Assembly: GCF_029870595.1 (NCBI RefSeq)
Contig: NZ_JAPDIR010000001.1
Coordinates: forward strand, 372,001 to 436,000
Direction: 5' to 3'
DNA length: 64,000 nt
DNA from: Sphingomonas sp. CBMAI 2297
GTDB taxonomy: Bacteria; Pseudomonadota; Alphaproteobacteria; Sphingomonadales; Sphingomonadaceae
Part shown: positions 16,356 through 27,894 of the stretch, one piece after another
Layout: each line of letters starts with the position of its first letter
Numbering within the stretch: the first letter of the stretch is position 1
Notes under the pieces: model-generated
What the model saw: the letters and a program-made list of their open reading frames with translations, nothing else
What the model was told of the DNA's origin: nothing
Database searches by the model: none
Translations under genes and position numbers: made by a program

Positions 16356-16748
16356 ATGGCGAGCTATACCGCGACGATCACGGCCGGTTCCCAGGACATC
16401 GACGAGCTCGGGCACGTCAACAATGCGGTGTGGGTGAAGTGGATCCAGGACGTGGCGGTGGCGCATTGGCATGCGGTTGCCGCGCCCGCGCACCGGGACG
16501 CCTATATCTGGGTCGTGACCCGGCACGAGATCGACTATCGCGGCAACGTGACCGAAGGCGAGACGGTCACCGTCGAGACCTGGGTCGCCGAGCCGCCGCG
16601 CGGCGCGCGCTTCGACCGGCACATGAAGTTCACCGGCGCGGACGGGAAGGTCCGCGTCGAGGCCCGGACGACCTGGGCGATCCTCGACCGCGCGACTCAG
16701 CGCCTGATCCGCGTGCCGGCGGAAGTGGCGGCGCCGTTCCTCGAATAA
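16356..16748 (+). CDS. Acyl-CoA thioesterase, hot-dog (4HBT) family
   Basis: A 130-residue single hot-dog domain protein with the family motif DIDELGHVNNAVWVKW (Asp16, His20, Asn22-23) and the later RHEIDYRGNVTEGETVTVETWV strand. It probably hydrolyses an acyl-CoA or acyl-ACP thioester in the cytoplasm. ATG 16356 has GGAAGGA 5 bases upstream; an upstream in-frame GTG at 16314 is less likely. It converges on ppc across a repeat pair. Confidence 0.88.
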   Translation: MASYTATITAGSQDIDELGHVNNAVWVKWIQDVAVAHWHAVAAPAHRDAYIWVVTRHEIDYRGNVTEGETVTVETWVAEPPRGARFDRHMKFTGADGKVRVEARTTWAILDRATQRLIRVPAEVAAPFLE

Positions 16749-16832
16749 CCGTCATCCCGGCGAAAGCCGGGACCTCGGGCGAAGGCGCGGGACGAGAGCC
16801 GCGCGAGACCCCGGCTTTCGCCGGAGTGACGG
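16749..16832. repeat. Facing extragenic palindromes between convergent genes
   Basis: CCGTCATCCCGGCGAAAGCC (from 16749) and the inverse arm CCGGCTTTCGCCGGAGTGACGG (to 16832) flank a 35-base spacer. They fill the whole gap between the thioesterase and ppc stop codons and could end transcription from both sides. Confidence 0.65.
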
Positions 16833-16835
16833 AAA

Positions 16836-19508
<2,673 letters not shown>

Positions 19509-19587
19509 GGGGCGCGTTGCTGCACTGCGAAATGTTACGGGGTCAATGCGAAAGCGCTTGGGGGCGCGTTTAGTTTCGCTTTCCGGC

Positions 19588-20601
19588 TCAGCGCGTGGTG
19601 ACTTCGTCGTCTTCCAGCCATCCGGCGACGCCGGGATCGTTCTCGATCAGCGCTTCCGGCGCGGCGGCGGCGGGCCGCGCGAGATCGCTGCCCAGGCCGA
19701 GCGAATCGGGAATCACCACCAGGGTGGTGCCGGGCCCCACCACGCCGGCGAGCGCGCGGCGGAAGGGATCGCTGCCCTGGAAACGCCCGGCGTCCGGCGC
19801 GGCGAGGCCGGCGGCGGCGCGGCCTTCGCCCGGCAGCGCCAGCCTTTGCCAGCGATAGTCGCCAGCGACGACGTCCTGCAGCACATAGGCCTGGACCCGG
19901 TCGATCACCCCGTCGAACGCCACCGGGGCCGAGCCGATCTCGACGCCGCCGCGCAGCACCACCATCCGCCGGTCGGCACCGCTCACCACGATCGATACCG
20001 GGCCGGAGCGCGCAAGCTCGGGCCGCCACACCGCCGGGCCTGCGGGGAGGGCGGGCGACACCGGATCCGTGCCGATGCGCAGCGCCGGGGCCTGGTTGGT
20101 GACGATCACGGTCATGCCGAGATCGGTCTGCTCGAACAGCAGCCGGGCGAATTCGTGCGGCAGGCGGATGCAGCCATGCGAGGCCGGATAGCCCGGCAGG
20201 TTCCCGGCATGAAGGGCGATGCCGTACCAGGTGAGGCGCTGCATGAAGGGCATCGGCGCGTTCGAATATTTGCTCGAACGGTGCCATTTCGCCTTTTGCA
20301 GGATGGTGAAGACGCCGGTGGGGGTGCGATGGCCGGCCTTGCCCGTCGAGATGGTGGAGACGGCGATCGGCACGCCGTTGCGATAGGCGACCACGCGCTG
20401 GGTGGCGATGTTCACCACCACCAGCATCGGGCCGGCGGGAGCGATCTCGGGCACCCAGATATACTGGCCGGGCCTCAGCCGCTCGACCGAGGCCATCACG
20501 GTGCCGTCGTTGATCGGCTGCATCTGGGCGGCGCCCGCGGTGGCGAGCAGGCCGGTGGCGATGGCGAGGGACAGCGTTTTTATTCGCTTCGATCGGAGCA
20601 A
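19588..20601 (-). CDS. L,D-transpeptidase (YkuD family), exported
   Basis: A 337-residue protein with a signal peptide (residues about 1-25). The YkuD catalytic domain shows HRTPTGVFTI (91-100), His131 in ALHAGN and the SHGCIRL motif at 141-147 with nucleophile Cys144. Such enzymes make 3-3 peptidoglycan cross-links or attach proteins to peptidoglycan in the periplasm. The C-terminal third (about 195-337) is an extra region with repeated beta segments ending in an acidic tail. It is divergent from the MpaB-like gene. Confidence 0.9.
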   Translation of the reverse strand: MLRSKRIKTLSLAIATGLLATAGAAQMQPINDGTVMASVERLRPGQYIWVPEIAPAGPMLVVVNIATQRVVAYRNGVPIAVSTISTGKAGHRTPTGVFTILQKAKWHRSSKYSNAPMPFMQRLTWYGIALHAGNLPGYPASHGCIRLPHEFARLLFEQTDLGMTVIVTNQAPALRIGTDPVSPALPAGPAVWRPELARSGPVSIVVSGADRRMVVLRGGVEIGSAPVAFDGVIDRVQAYVLQDVVAGDYRWQRLALPGEGRAAAGLAAPDAGRFQGSDPFRRALAGVVGPGTTLVVIPDSLGLGSDLARPAAAAPEALIENDPGVAGWLEDDEVTTR

Positions 20602-20700
20602 GACTCACCCCATGCGATGACGTCATGACATCCTATCAGCGTGATGCCCCCGCGAAAACGGGCGGTTGCGGGAAAGCTGTTAGTCCCTAGCTTGGAAGCC

Positions 20701-21549
20701 ATGAACCCTGCCGACGGCATCGCGAAAAGGCTGCGTGGCGCGCTGATCGGCCAGGTGCGCGCCGTGTTCAACGATCAGGCCCGGGGCGAGAAGCCGGTCC
20801 AGCGCAAGCCCGAGGAGAGCCTGTTCGGGGCCCGATCGGTGGTGTGGCGCGTGCATGGCGACGTCACCACCATGATGGTGGGCGGGGTCGCGGCGCTGCT
20901 GCTCCAGATGCTCCACCCGGCAGTGCTGGCGGGGGTGTGGGACCATTCCGCCTTTCGCGGCGACATGCTGGGGCGGCTGCGGCGCACGGCGCGGTTCATC
21001 GCGGTGACCACCTATGGCTCGGCCGAGGAGGCGGGCGCGGCGATCGCCAGGGTGCGCGAGGTGCACACCCGGGTGAAGGGCGTGCTGCCCGACGGCACGC
21101 CCTATGCCGCCGACGATCCGCGCCTGCTCGCCTGGGTGCATGTGACCGAGGCGGTGAGCTTCCTCGATGCCTGGATGCGCTATGCCGAACCGGGCATGCC
21201 GATGGCCGACCAGGACAGGTATTTCGCCGATTTCGCGCGGATCGCCGAGGCGCTGGGTACCGACCCGATCCCGCGCAGCCGGGCGGAGGCGGATGCGCTG
21301 ATCGCGGCGATGCGCCCCGAGCTGCTGGTCGATGCGCGCACGCGCGAAGTGGCGCGCATGGTGCTCGACCAGCCGGCGCCCAGCCTGGCGGTAGCGCCGG
21401 TGCAGGCGCTCACCTTCGGCGCGGCGGTGGACCTGCTGCCCGGCTGGGCGCGGACGATGCACGGGCTTTCCGGCGCGGGCCTGGCGACGCCCGCGCTGCG
21501 CATCGGCACGCGCGGCGTGGCGCGTACGCTGCGCTGGGCGTTTCGTTAG
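20701..21549 (+). CDS. MpaB/DUF2236-family oxygenase
   Basis: A 282-residue protein of the oxygenase MpaB / DUF2236 family, related to the heme-dependent rubber oxygenase Lcp. Family features include VWRVHGDVTTMMVGGVAALLLQMLHPAVLAGVWDHS, RRTARFIAVTTYGSAEEA and HVTEAVSFLDAWMRY. The invariant histidines are in place. ATG 20701 follows GGAAG. Its stop overlaps the stop of the converging RlpA-like gene by 3 bases. The substrate is unknown. Confidence 0.87.
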   Translation: MNPADGIAKRLRGALIGQVRAVFNDQARGEKPVQRKPEESLFGARSVVWRVHGDVTTMMVGGVAALLLQMLHPAVLAGVWDHSAFRGDMLGRLRRTARFIAVTTYGSAEEAGAAIARVREVHTRVKGVLPDGTPYAADDPRLLAWVHVTEAVSFLDAWMRYAEPGMPMADQDRYFADFARIAEALGTDPIPRSRAEADALIAAMRPELLVDARTREVARMVLDQPAPSLAVAPVQALTFGAAVDLLPGWARTMHGLSGAGLATPALRIGTRGVARTLRWAFR

Positions 21550-21968
21550 TCCTGGCCGGCTTCGGCCTCTTCCGCTTCCGCCAGCGCGAGCGACACGGTG
21601 CCCCGGCCCCGGCGGGCAAGGCCGATCTCGTTCGCGGCCGCGCGGGAAATGTCGATCAGCCGGCCCTTGTCCCAGGGGCCGCGGTCGTTGATCCGCACGA
21701 CCACGCTGCGCCCGCTGCCGATATCGGTGACGCGCACGCGCGTGCCGAACGGCAGGCTGCGGTGCGCGGCGGTGAAGTCGCTGGGGTCATAGGCTTCGCC
21801 GCTTGCGGTGCGCCTGCCGGCGAAACGATCGGCATAATAGCTGGCCTCGCCGGTGGCGATCGCGGCGGCGGGCGCCAGGCCGGGCGCGTTCGCATGGGAA
21901 ATCGCGCAGGGCGAAAGCAGCATTGCCGCAACGGCAAATGCCATCCCCCGCTCGAACCTTGCCCCCAT
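21546..21968 (-). CDS. RlpA-like septal-ring/lytic transglycosylase domain protein
   Basis: A 140-residue exported protein: an N-terminal signal peptide, then a double-psi beta-barrel of RlpA type with GEASYYADRFAGRRTASGEAYDPSDFTAAHRSLPFGTRVRVTD and VVVRINDRGPW. RlpA acts on denuded glycan strands at the septum. This copy lacks the C-terminal SPOR domain and is the short single-domain form. It ends in a Glu/Ala-rich tail. ATG 21968 starts directly before the hydrophobic segment. Confidence 0.88.
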   Translation of the reverse strand: MGARFERGMAFAVAAMLLSPCAISHANAPGLAPAAAIATGEASYYADRFAGRRTASGEAYDPSDFTAAHRSLPFGTRVRVTDIGSGRSVVVRINDRGPWDKGRLIDISRAAANEIGLARRGRGTVSLALAEAEEAEAGQD

Positions 21969-22076
21969 TTGACTCGCCTCGTCTTGCCCGGGAGGAGGCC
22001 TGCCGCCGATCGCCGGACAAATCCACCGCGCCGGGTCGATACTGCGCCATATCGTGGTTGGGCGGCGACGAGCCGC

Positions 22077-22865
22077 TCAGGCCGCGTCGAAGGCCAGCGT
22101 GTAGGTATAGCTGCGATAGGGGGTTTCCGACCCGGCTGGCGCCGCCGTGCGGTGGCGGACCAGGACCAGGTAGAGGCCGGCATCGCCGGGGCGCAGGGTG
22201 AAATTGCCCTGCGCGTCCGACCGGGCCGTCGCGGCGATCTTCCTGCCGTCATAATTGCCCGCGGCGCGGAACAGCGTGACTTCGGTGTCGGCGAGGGGCT
22301 TGCCGTCGAACAGCAGGCGGAACCTGGCGTCGCTGCCCGCGGCGATCTCCGCGGGATGGGTGAGCGGCTGGATCTCCAGCGCCGTGCCGATCGGCCGCAA
22401 CGCCCCGGCGCTCGCCGCGCCGCGGGTGACATAGGCTTCGGCCAGCGTGGTGCTCTGCACATCGACTTCGCGCGCGCCGGCGGGCGCGGCGCCGTCCTCG
22501 CCGGCGATGATCCACTTGCCGCCCGCCTGATACATCTTGCCCTTGCGGCCGAGCCGCTGGCCGGTGGTGAGGCGATAGGTGCCCTCGGCCGGGAGATCGG
22601 CCTCGAAGATGGTGAGGTCGCGCAGATAGGTCGGCTTGCCGACCTCGCCGCGCGTGCCGTCGGGCCGGATCAGGTGGAACGGCGCGTCCTTCATGCCTAT
22701 CTCCGGCACGAACGCGTCCTCGCCGAACGAAGTGGTGACGGTGACGTGGTCGCCCTTGCCGACATCGAACAGCGTCGGGAGCAGATAGGGCATGTGCGCC
22801 TGGGCCGCACTGCCCAGCACCAGCGCACCGAGCGCGCCCAGCAGCATGAGTTTGGCAAATCGCAT
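22077..22865 (-). CDS. DUF4198 periplasmic protein
   Basis: A 262-residue protein with a clean signal peptide (MRFAKLMLLGALGALVLGSAAQAH) and a DUF4198 body: HMPYLLPTLFDVGKGDHVTVTTSFGEDAF, TYRLTTGQRLGRKGK and a C-terminal Ig-like domain (FDGKPLADTEVTLFRAAGNY, TARSDAQGNFTLRPGDAGLYLVLV). Family members often accompany metal-uptake TonB receptors. The mature protein starts with histidine. ATG 22865 is chosen for the signal peptide; the frame stays open far upstream. It lies 47 bases after the export operon on the same strand. Confidence 0.82.
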   Translation of the reverse strand: MRFAKLMLLGALGALVLGSAAQAHMPYLLPTLFDVGKGDHVTVTTSFGEDAFVPEIGMKDAPFHLIRPDGTRGEVGKPTYLRDLTIFEADLPAEGTYRLTTGQRLGRKGKMYQAGGKWIIAGEDGAAPAGAREVDVQSTTLAEAYVTRGAASAGALRPIGTALEIQPLTHPAEIAAGSDARFRLLFDGKPLADTEVTLFRAAGNYDGRKIAATARSDAQGNFTLRPGDAGLYLVLVRHRTAAPAGSETPYRSYTYTLAFDAA

Positions 22866-22912
22866 GGCGGCCCCCGTTCGAATGCTATGGAGCCGCGTTA
22901 GAGTTGATGCTA

Positions 22913-24040
22913 TTAACTTGCAATAGCAGATATTCGCGGAGCCTTGCGGATCCGGTAGCGCCAGGCCGCGATGCCGCCATAGAGCAGCGTGAGCAGGGCA
23001 AGGTTGAGGAGCTCGGCCCCTTGCTCGGCCAGCGTCGCGCCCATCTGGTTGATGCCGACCATCAGGCGGATGCCCGGCGTAGTCGGCAGCAGGCGGGCGA
23101 TAAGGGTCAGCCAATGCGGCGTCGCCTCGGCCGGCCAGGACAGGCCGGAAAGGAAGAAGATCGGGACGGAAGTGACGATCCAGAGCTGGATCGGCCGCTC
23201 CCGCGTGCGGAAGAAGCTGCCGAGCGCCAGGGCTCCCGCCACCGTCGCCGCGACGAACAGGGCGGCGGAGACGAGCAGCGCGGCCGGATCGGCCTGCGCG
23301 CGCGGATAGTCCTGGAACCAGAAGACGAAGCCGGTGAACCAGGCGATGTTCGCGCAGCCGATGACGAAGAAGGCCAGCGCGATGCCGAGCAGGCCGGCTG
23401 GGGCAATGCCCTGCTTGCCCTGCTGCTCGCGCATCGTCGCGGCGAGCATGGCGAGGCCGATGAGCAGCGTCTGCTGGATGATCAGAAAGGCGACGCCGGG
23501 GAAGATCGTGCTGCCATAGCCTTCGCGGGTGTTGAACAGCGGGCGCTGGATCATCGCGAGCGGGGGCGGCGCGGGCGCGCCCTGCGCCATGGCCTGGTCG
23601 ATCGCGGCGTCGCGCCCGGCCGCGCCCAGCGCCGCGCCGACGCCGGCCAATGCGGTCGATGTGCGCAGGAGATAGGCGCCGTTGCCGTAGAGCGCGACCA
23701 CGCCCTGGCCGCCGGAAAGGATGCGCCGCTCGAAGCCCGCGGGGATCACGATGATGGCGCTCACCCGCCGTTCCTGGAGCAGGCGCAGCGCCGCGGCGGG
23801 GGAGGGCGGGCGCGCGACCAGCTCGGCCTGCTGCACCGCGCCGAGCCGGTTCTCCAGCGCGCGGCTGGTGCCGCTATGGTCCATGTCGACCACCGCGATC
23901 GGCATCCGCACCGGCACTTCGCCCGAATAGGCCGAGGGATAGAAAAAGGCGTAGAGGATGCAGGATCCGATCAGCAGCATCAGCGCCGAGCTGTCGGCGA
24001 AGATCGCGCGGAAGGTGGCGACGAAGGCGCGGCCGATCAT
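22913..24040 (-). CDS. ABC-2 type transporter permease (second of pair)
   Basis: A 375-residue membrane protein of the ABC-2 (YhhJ/YbhR-like) class: one N-terminal helix, a large periplasmic domain (PIAVVDMDHSGTSRALENRL to about residue 165) and five helices at the C-terminus with GVAFLIIQQTLLIGLAML and SVPIFFLSGLSWPAE. It exports drugs or other small molecules together with an ATPase, HlyD and TolC. It overlaps the first permease gene by four bases (ATGA). No ATPase domain is present. Confidence 0.87.
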   Translation of the reverse strand: MIGRAFVATFRAIFADSSALMLLIGSCILYAFFYPSAYSGEVPVRMPIAVVDMDHSGTSRALENRLGAVQQAELVARPPSPAAALRLLQERRVSAIIVIPAGFERRILSGGQGVVALYGNGAYLLRTSTALAGVGAALGAAGRDAAIDQAMAQGAPAPPPLAMIQRPLFNTREGYGSTIFPGVAFLIIQQTLLIGLAMLAATMREQQGKQGIAPAGLLGIALAFFVIGCANIAWFTGFVFWFQDYPRAQADPAALLVSAALFVAATVAGALALGSFFRTRERPIQLWIVTSVPIFFLSGLSWPAEATPHWLTLIARLLPTTPGIRLMVGINQMGATLAEQGAELLNLALLTLLYGGIAAWRYRIRKAPRISAIAS

Positions 24041-25203
24041 CGCCGGCCCCAGCTTTCCGGCCGCCGCGCCGCCGCCAGGTAGCGCGGCAGCCCGATGCCG
24101 CCGCCGACCAGCAGGAAGGCGAGCATCGCCAGCAGCTGCCATAGCGACTGGGCGGCGGGGGCGCCCATGATCCATTGCTCGGCCAGCAGCTTGGCGAAGG
24201 CCGAATAGGGCAGCAGCGCGCTCCACAGCCGCGCAAAGCCGGACGCCGATTCGATCGGGAAGATCGCGCCGGCAAAGGCGAAGGACGCGCCGGCATAGAG
24301 CCCGGCGACCGACAGCGCCTTGCCCATGGTCAGCGTCAGCCCGACGACCAGCAGCGTCACGCCGACATAGGCGAGGTACATGGCGACATAGCCGGCGAGC
24401 AGCATCGCCACGCTCCCCGCCACCGGCCAGCCGCGCAGCCCGGCGACATAGCCGATCGCCAGCAGCCCCCAGCCGGTGAAGATCGCGAGATAGGGCGCGA
24501 GCTTGCCCGCCACGGCGGCGGCCGCGCGCTGGGGGGGCTCGCCGCCGATCCATTCGCCGATCGTGCCGTCGCGCAGCTCGCGGCCGAGCGCGCTGGCCAC
24601 CGCGACCATGAAGATCAGGTGGAGCAGCGCGGGATGGATCAGCGCGACCAGCTGCAGCTCATAGCTGCCCTGCGGATTGAACAGCACCGCGCTCTGCACC
24701 GCGACCGGCGGGCGCCGGACCTTGCCGGGTCCCAGCGTGGCGGCGGTCTGGGTGGCGGCGAGCGTCGCGGCCAGGCTCTGCACGACATTGCCCGTCTCGC
24801 GCAGCGCCGCGCCCGACGCAGTGGAATAGCTGGCATTGTAGAAAGTGGTGATGCTGGCGGTGGCGCCGCGCAGCACCGCGCGCTCGCTGCCCGCCGGGAT
24901 CAGCACCACGGCATAGGCGCGGTTCGAGCGCACCAGCCGCTCCGCCGCGCGCATGTCCCCCGGCCGCGCCGCGACCCGCAGGCCCGGCGCCGCGTCCAGC
25001 CGCCGGGTCAGCTCGCGCGAGACGGCGCTGTCGTCCTGGTCGACCACCGCGATCGGCAGGCCGTGCATCACGCCCGACGACAGCTGGACCGCCACCACCG
25101 CCATCAGCAGCAGCGGCACCCATGAGACCAGCGCGAGATCCCAGAAATTCGAGGCCAGGAACCGCGCCTCCCGCCGCAGCGCGCTGCCGAAGGCGCCCGC
25201 CAT
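24037..25203 (-). CDS. ABC-2 type transporter permease (first of pair)
   Basis: A 388-residue paralog of the next permease with the same layout: an N-terminal helix (ALVSWVPLLLMAVVAVQLSSG), a periplasmic domain starting LPIAVVDQDDSAVSRELTRRL, and C-terminal helices including FAFAGAIFPIESASGFARLW. The two probably form a heterodimeric channel. It starts 5 bases after the hlyD-like gene and overlaps the next permease, so translation is likely coupled. There is no ATP-binding domain. Confidence 0.87.
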   Translation of the reverse strand: MAGAFGSALRREARFLASNFWDLALVSWVPLLLMAVVAVQLSSGVMHGLPIAVVDQDDSAVSRELTRRLDAAPGLRVAARPGDMRAAERLVRSNRAYAVVLIPAGSERAVLRGATASITTFYNASYSTASGAALRETGNVVQSLAATLAATQTAATLGPGKVRRPPVAVQSAVLFNPQGSYELQLVALIHPALLHLIFMVAVASALGRELRDGTIGEWIGGEPPQRAAAAVAGKLAPYLAIFTGWGLLAIGYVAGLRGWPVAGSVAMLLAGYVAMYLAYVGVTLLVVGLTLTMGKALSVAGLYAGASFAFAGAIFPIESASGFARLWSALLPYSAFAKLLAEQWIMGAPAAQSLWQLLAMLAFLLVGGGIGLPRYLAAARRPESWGRR

Positions 25204-25208
25204 GCCGG

Positions 25209-26243
25209 TCAGGCCGGCCAGTCGAACAGCACGGTCATGCCCGGCCGCAGCCCCTCGACCGGGGCGACCGGCACCACGCGCACCTCGAAGCTCTTGATGT
25301 CGAACCCGGTCGATTGCCGCGTCGCGCGCCAGGTGGCGAAGTCCCCGGCCGGCGCGGTGTAGATCACGCGGAAGCGCGCCCGCTTGTTGGCCAAAGCGGG
25401 GATCGCGCCCGCCAGCTCCTTGCCGCGCGCCAGCCCGCGCAGCTGGTCCTCGCGCACGTTGAGCGTCACCCAGGGGTGGGCGGTGTCGGTCAGCATGAAC
25501 ACCGGGAAGCCCTGCGGCACCAGCTCGCCCGGCTGGGCCAGCCGCTTGCCGACCTCGCCATCGGCCGGCGCCGTCACTCGTGTCTCGTCGGCGGCGGCCT
25601 GCACTTCCGCCACCGCGCCGCGCGCCTGCTGCACCTGGCCGGTCGCCGCCGCCTTGTCCTGCCGCCGCGCCCCGGCCAGCGCGAGATCATATTGCGCGCG
25701 CGCCGCCTTGGCCTGTTCGGCGGAAGCGACTGCGTTGGTTCGCGCCTCGTCCGCCTTCTGCCCGGCGATCACGCCCTGCTCGTAGAGCCGCTGGGTGCGC
25801 GCGGAAGTGGTGCGGGCCAGCTCGGCGGCGGCCTGTGCCCGGCGCCACTGCGCCTCGGCCGCGCGGATGTCCTCCGGCCGGGCGCCTTCGTCCGCCTTGC
25901 TCTCCACCGCCTGCGCCGCCGCCAGCGCCCCGCCCGCCTGTTCCGACTTGGCGGCGACTTCCGGGCTGTCGAGCGTGTAGAGCAATTGCCCGGCCTTTAC
26001 CGGCTGCCCCTCCTCGACATGGAAAGCGCCGATGCGGCCGGTGACCTTGCTGGTGATCCGCATCTCGCGCGCATCGACCATGCCCTGGATCTGGTCCGGC
26101 GCGGGGCGATAGGCCAGCCACAGGCCGAGCGCGAGCAGCACGGCCACCACCAGCCCGGCGACCAGCGCGACGGGAAAGCGCCTGGCGGGGGCGGGAGCGG
26201 GCGCCGGCGCGGGGGCTTCGTCCTCGATCGCGGTATCGGTCAT
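25209..26243 (-). CDS. HlyD-family membrane fusion protein
   Basis: A 344-residue periplasmic adaptor with a Pro/Ala-rich cytoplasmic start, one transmembrane helix (about 23-44), and a biotinyl-lipoyl hairpin (ITSKVTGRIGAFHVEEGQPVKAGQLLYTL). An Ala/Glu-rich coiled-coil (about 95-200) follows, and the barrel domain has VTAPADGEVGKRLAQPGELVPQG. It links the ABC permeases to the TolC-type outer-membrane channel. It overlaps the tolC-like stop by four bases. Confidence 0.92.
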   Translation of the reverse strand: MTDTAIEDEAPAPAPAPAPARRFPVALVAGLVVAVLLALGLWLAYRPAPDQIQGMVDAREMRITSKVTGRIGAFHVEEGQPVKAGQLLYTLDSPEVAAKSEQAGGALAAAQAVESKADEGARPEDIRAAEAQWRRAQAAAELARTTSARTQRLYEQGVIAGQKADEARTNAVASAEQAKAARAQYDLALAGARRQDKAAATGQVQQARGAVAEVQAAADETRVTAPADGEVGKRLAQPGELVPQGFPVFMLTDTAHPWVTLNVREDQLRGLARGKELAGAIPALANKRARFRVIYTAPAGDFATWRATRQSTGFDIKSFEVRVVPVAPVEGLRPGMTVLFDWPA

Positions 26244-27604
26244 GGGATCACCTTGTCGGCCCGGGCGAGATAATCGGGCATGCGGGCCATCTGGCCGCTC
26301 AGGCTGAGCAGCTGGGCGAGCGCCTGGACATAGTCGTTGGCCGCCTGGGCGCGCTGGACGCGGGCGCGGCCGAGTCCGAGCTGCGCGTCGATCACGTCGA
26401 GCGACGTGACCTGCTGCTCGCGGAACGAGAGCGTCTGCAGCCGCAGATTCTCGGTGGCCGAGGCAAGCGCGCTGTCGAGCAGCAGGAAGCGCCTGCGCGC
26501 CGCCTCCGTCTCGCCCCATGCCTTGGCCACGCCGATCTCGAGCTGGGTGCGCGCCTCGCGCAGGCCGGCCTCGGCCTGCGCCACCGTCGCGCGCGCGGCC
26601 TCCACCTGCTGCTGGCGGCCGGCGCCCGACATGAGCTTGTATTTCAGGCCGACGCCCACCGACCAGTCCGGATCGGTGAGCAGCGAATTGCGCGTGTCGA
26701 AATTATACTGGCCGAAGCCATAGATGGTCGGCCGCAGCTTCGACTGCTGGAGCGTCACCCCGGCGCGCGCCTGATCCTCCAGCGCCTGCAGCCGGGCGAG
26801 CTGGGGATGGGCATAGAGCGCGGCGGCCTTGAAGCTCTCGAGCGGCTCCAGCGGCTGCGAATTGACGCCGAGCGGGCTGAGCGGATGCACGCCGGCCGGC
26901 GCGCGGAGCATGCCGGCGAGCGCGGCATTGGCGGTGCCCAGGTCCGATATCGCCTTTTCATATTCGCGCGCGGCATCGTCGCGCGCCACTTCCGCCTGCA
27001 GGCGTTGCGCGCGGCTGATGAAGCGCGCCTGTTCGAGCTTCACCGCGTCGGCGACATGGCGGTTGAGCCCGTCGAGCACGTCGCGGCGGATGCCCAGTGC
27101 CCGCTCGGCGAGCTGCTGGCCATAATAGGCCTGGACCAGCTGAACGAGCGCATTGTCCACCGCGAGGTCGCGATCGGCCTTGGCCTGGGCCACCTGGGCG
27201 CGGGCGCCGGCCCGGGTCCCGGAGATCTGGCCTCCGGTGTAGAAGGGCAGGGTGGCGGTGACGATCGGCCGGGCGCTCGTCCGCTCCTGCCGGAACTTCA
27301 GCGGATCGCGGATGCCGAAGGATTCCGCCACCGGCGCCAGCGATCCGAGCGGCAGATAGAGCGTCTTCTGATATTCGAGCAGCTGCGCCTCGACGTCCAC
27401 GTCCGGCCGGCCGAGCGTGCGGGTGGCGCCTTCCTGCGCCTCCTTGCCGCGCAGATTGGCGGCGGCGGCCTCGATCGCGTCGGAGCGCTGGAGCGGCCTG
27501 TCCTGCGCCGAGCGATAGTCCAGCCCCAGCGGTTCGGAAGTTTGCGCGAAGACGGGCGATGCACAGGAAAGCGTAGATAGCAGCGACAACGCCAGGATGC
27601 GCAT
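26240..27604 (-). CDS. TolC-family outer-membrane efflux protein
   Basis: A 454-residue outer-membrane factor with a signal peptide (MRILALSLLSTLSCASPVFA) and two OEP repeats, seen as LPFYTGGQISGTRAGARAQVAQAKADRD and later WSVGVGLKYKLMSGAGRQQQVEAARATVAQAEAGL. Long heptad-rich helices form the periplasmic tunnel. It is the first gene of the tolC-hlyD-permease-permease operon. ATG 27604 has GGGAG 9 bases upstream; an in-frame GTG at 27622 is less likely. A palindrome about 30 bases upstream may control the operon. Confidence 0.92.
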   Translation of the reverse strand: MRILALSLLSTLSCASPVFAQTSEPLGLDYRSAQDRPLQRSDAIEAAAANLRGKEAQEGATRTLGRPDVDVEAQLLEYQKTLYLPLGSLAPVAESFGIRDPLKFRQERTSARPIVTATLPFYTGGQISGTRAGARAQVAQAKADRDLAVDNALVQLVQAYYGQQLAERALGIRRDVLDGLNRHVADAVKLEQARFISRAQRLQAEVARDDAAREYEKAISDLGTANAALAGMLRAPAGVHPLSPLGVNSQPLEPLESFKAAALYAHPQLARLQALEDQARAGVTLQQSKLRPTIYGFGQYNFDTRNSLLTDPDWSVGVGLKYKLMSGAGRQQQVEAARATVAQAEAGLREARTQLEIGVAKAWGETEAARRRFLLLDSALASATENLRLQTLSFREQQVTSLDVIDAQLGLGRARVQRAQAANDYVQALAQLLSLSGQMARMPDYLARADKVIP

Positions 27605-27633
27605 CGACAGAACTCCCGTCACGCCATGCGCGA

Positions 27634-27647
27634 ATGATCGCGATCAT
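27634..27647 (-). promoter_or_regulatory. Palindromic operator candidate of the efflux operon
   Basis: ATGATCGCGATCAT is a perfect 14-base palindrome 30 bases before the tolC-like start. On the leftward strand it overlaps a TATGAT sequence that could serve as a -10 box. This is the placement expected of a TetR- or MarR-type repressor site, but no regulator gene is adjacent. Confidence 0.4.
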
Positions 27648-27894
27648 ACTGCTTTTGTAAAGGGCGATTTCCCGCGTTTGGGTCCATTACGGTCGGCGAT
27701 GGGCGGGCTGGGGTGCGAACTCGGACAAGGTTTCGATTCCCCGCGCCATCCCCTTTTTCTCCGCCATCCGCGCGGGGGAAGCCGGTCACCGCGCGATAGA
27801 GACGCTCGACGGGACTGCCATCGCGGGAACGGATCATGTCGCCGCTTCGGGCTGGGCGACGCCGCCCGGATGCCCTCGGAACCCGCCTCTCATA

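Noticed and set aside
27619..27837. 72-codon leftward frame upstream of tolC-like gene
   Set aside because: It overlaps the palindromic promoter region, has no ribosome site, and its composition looks random.
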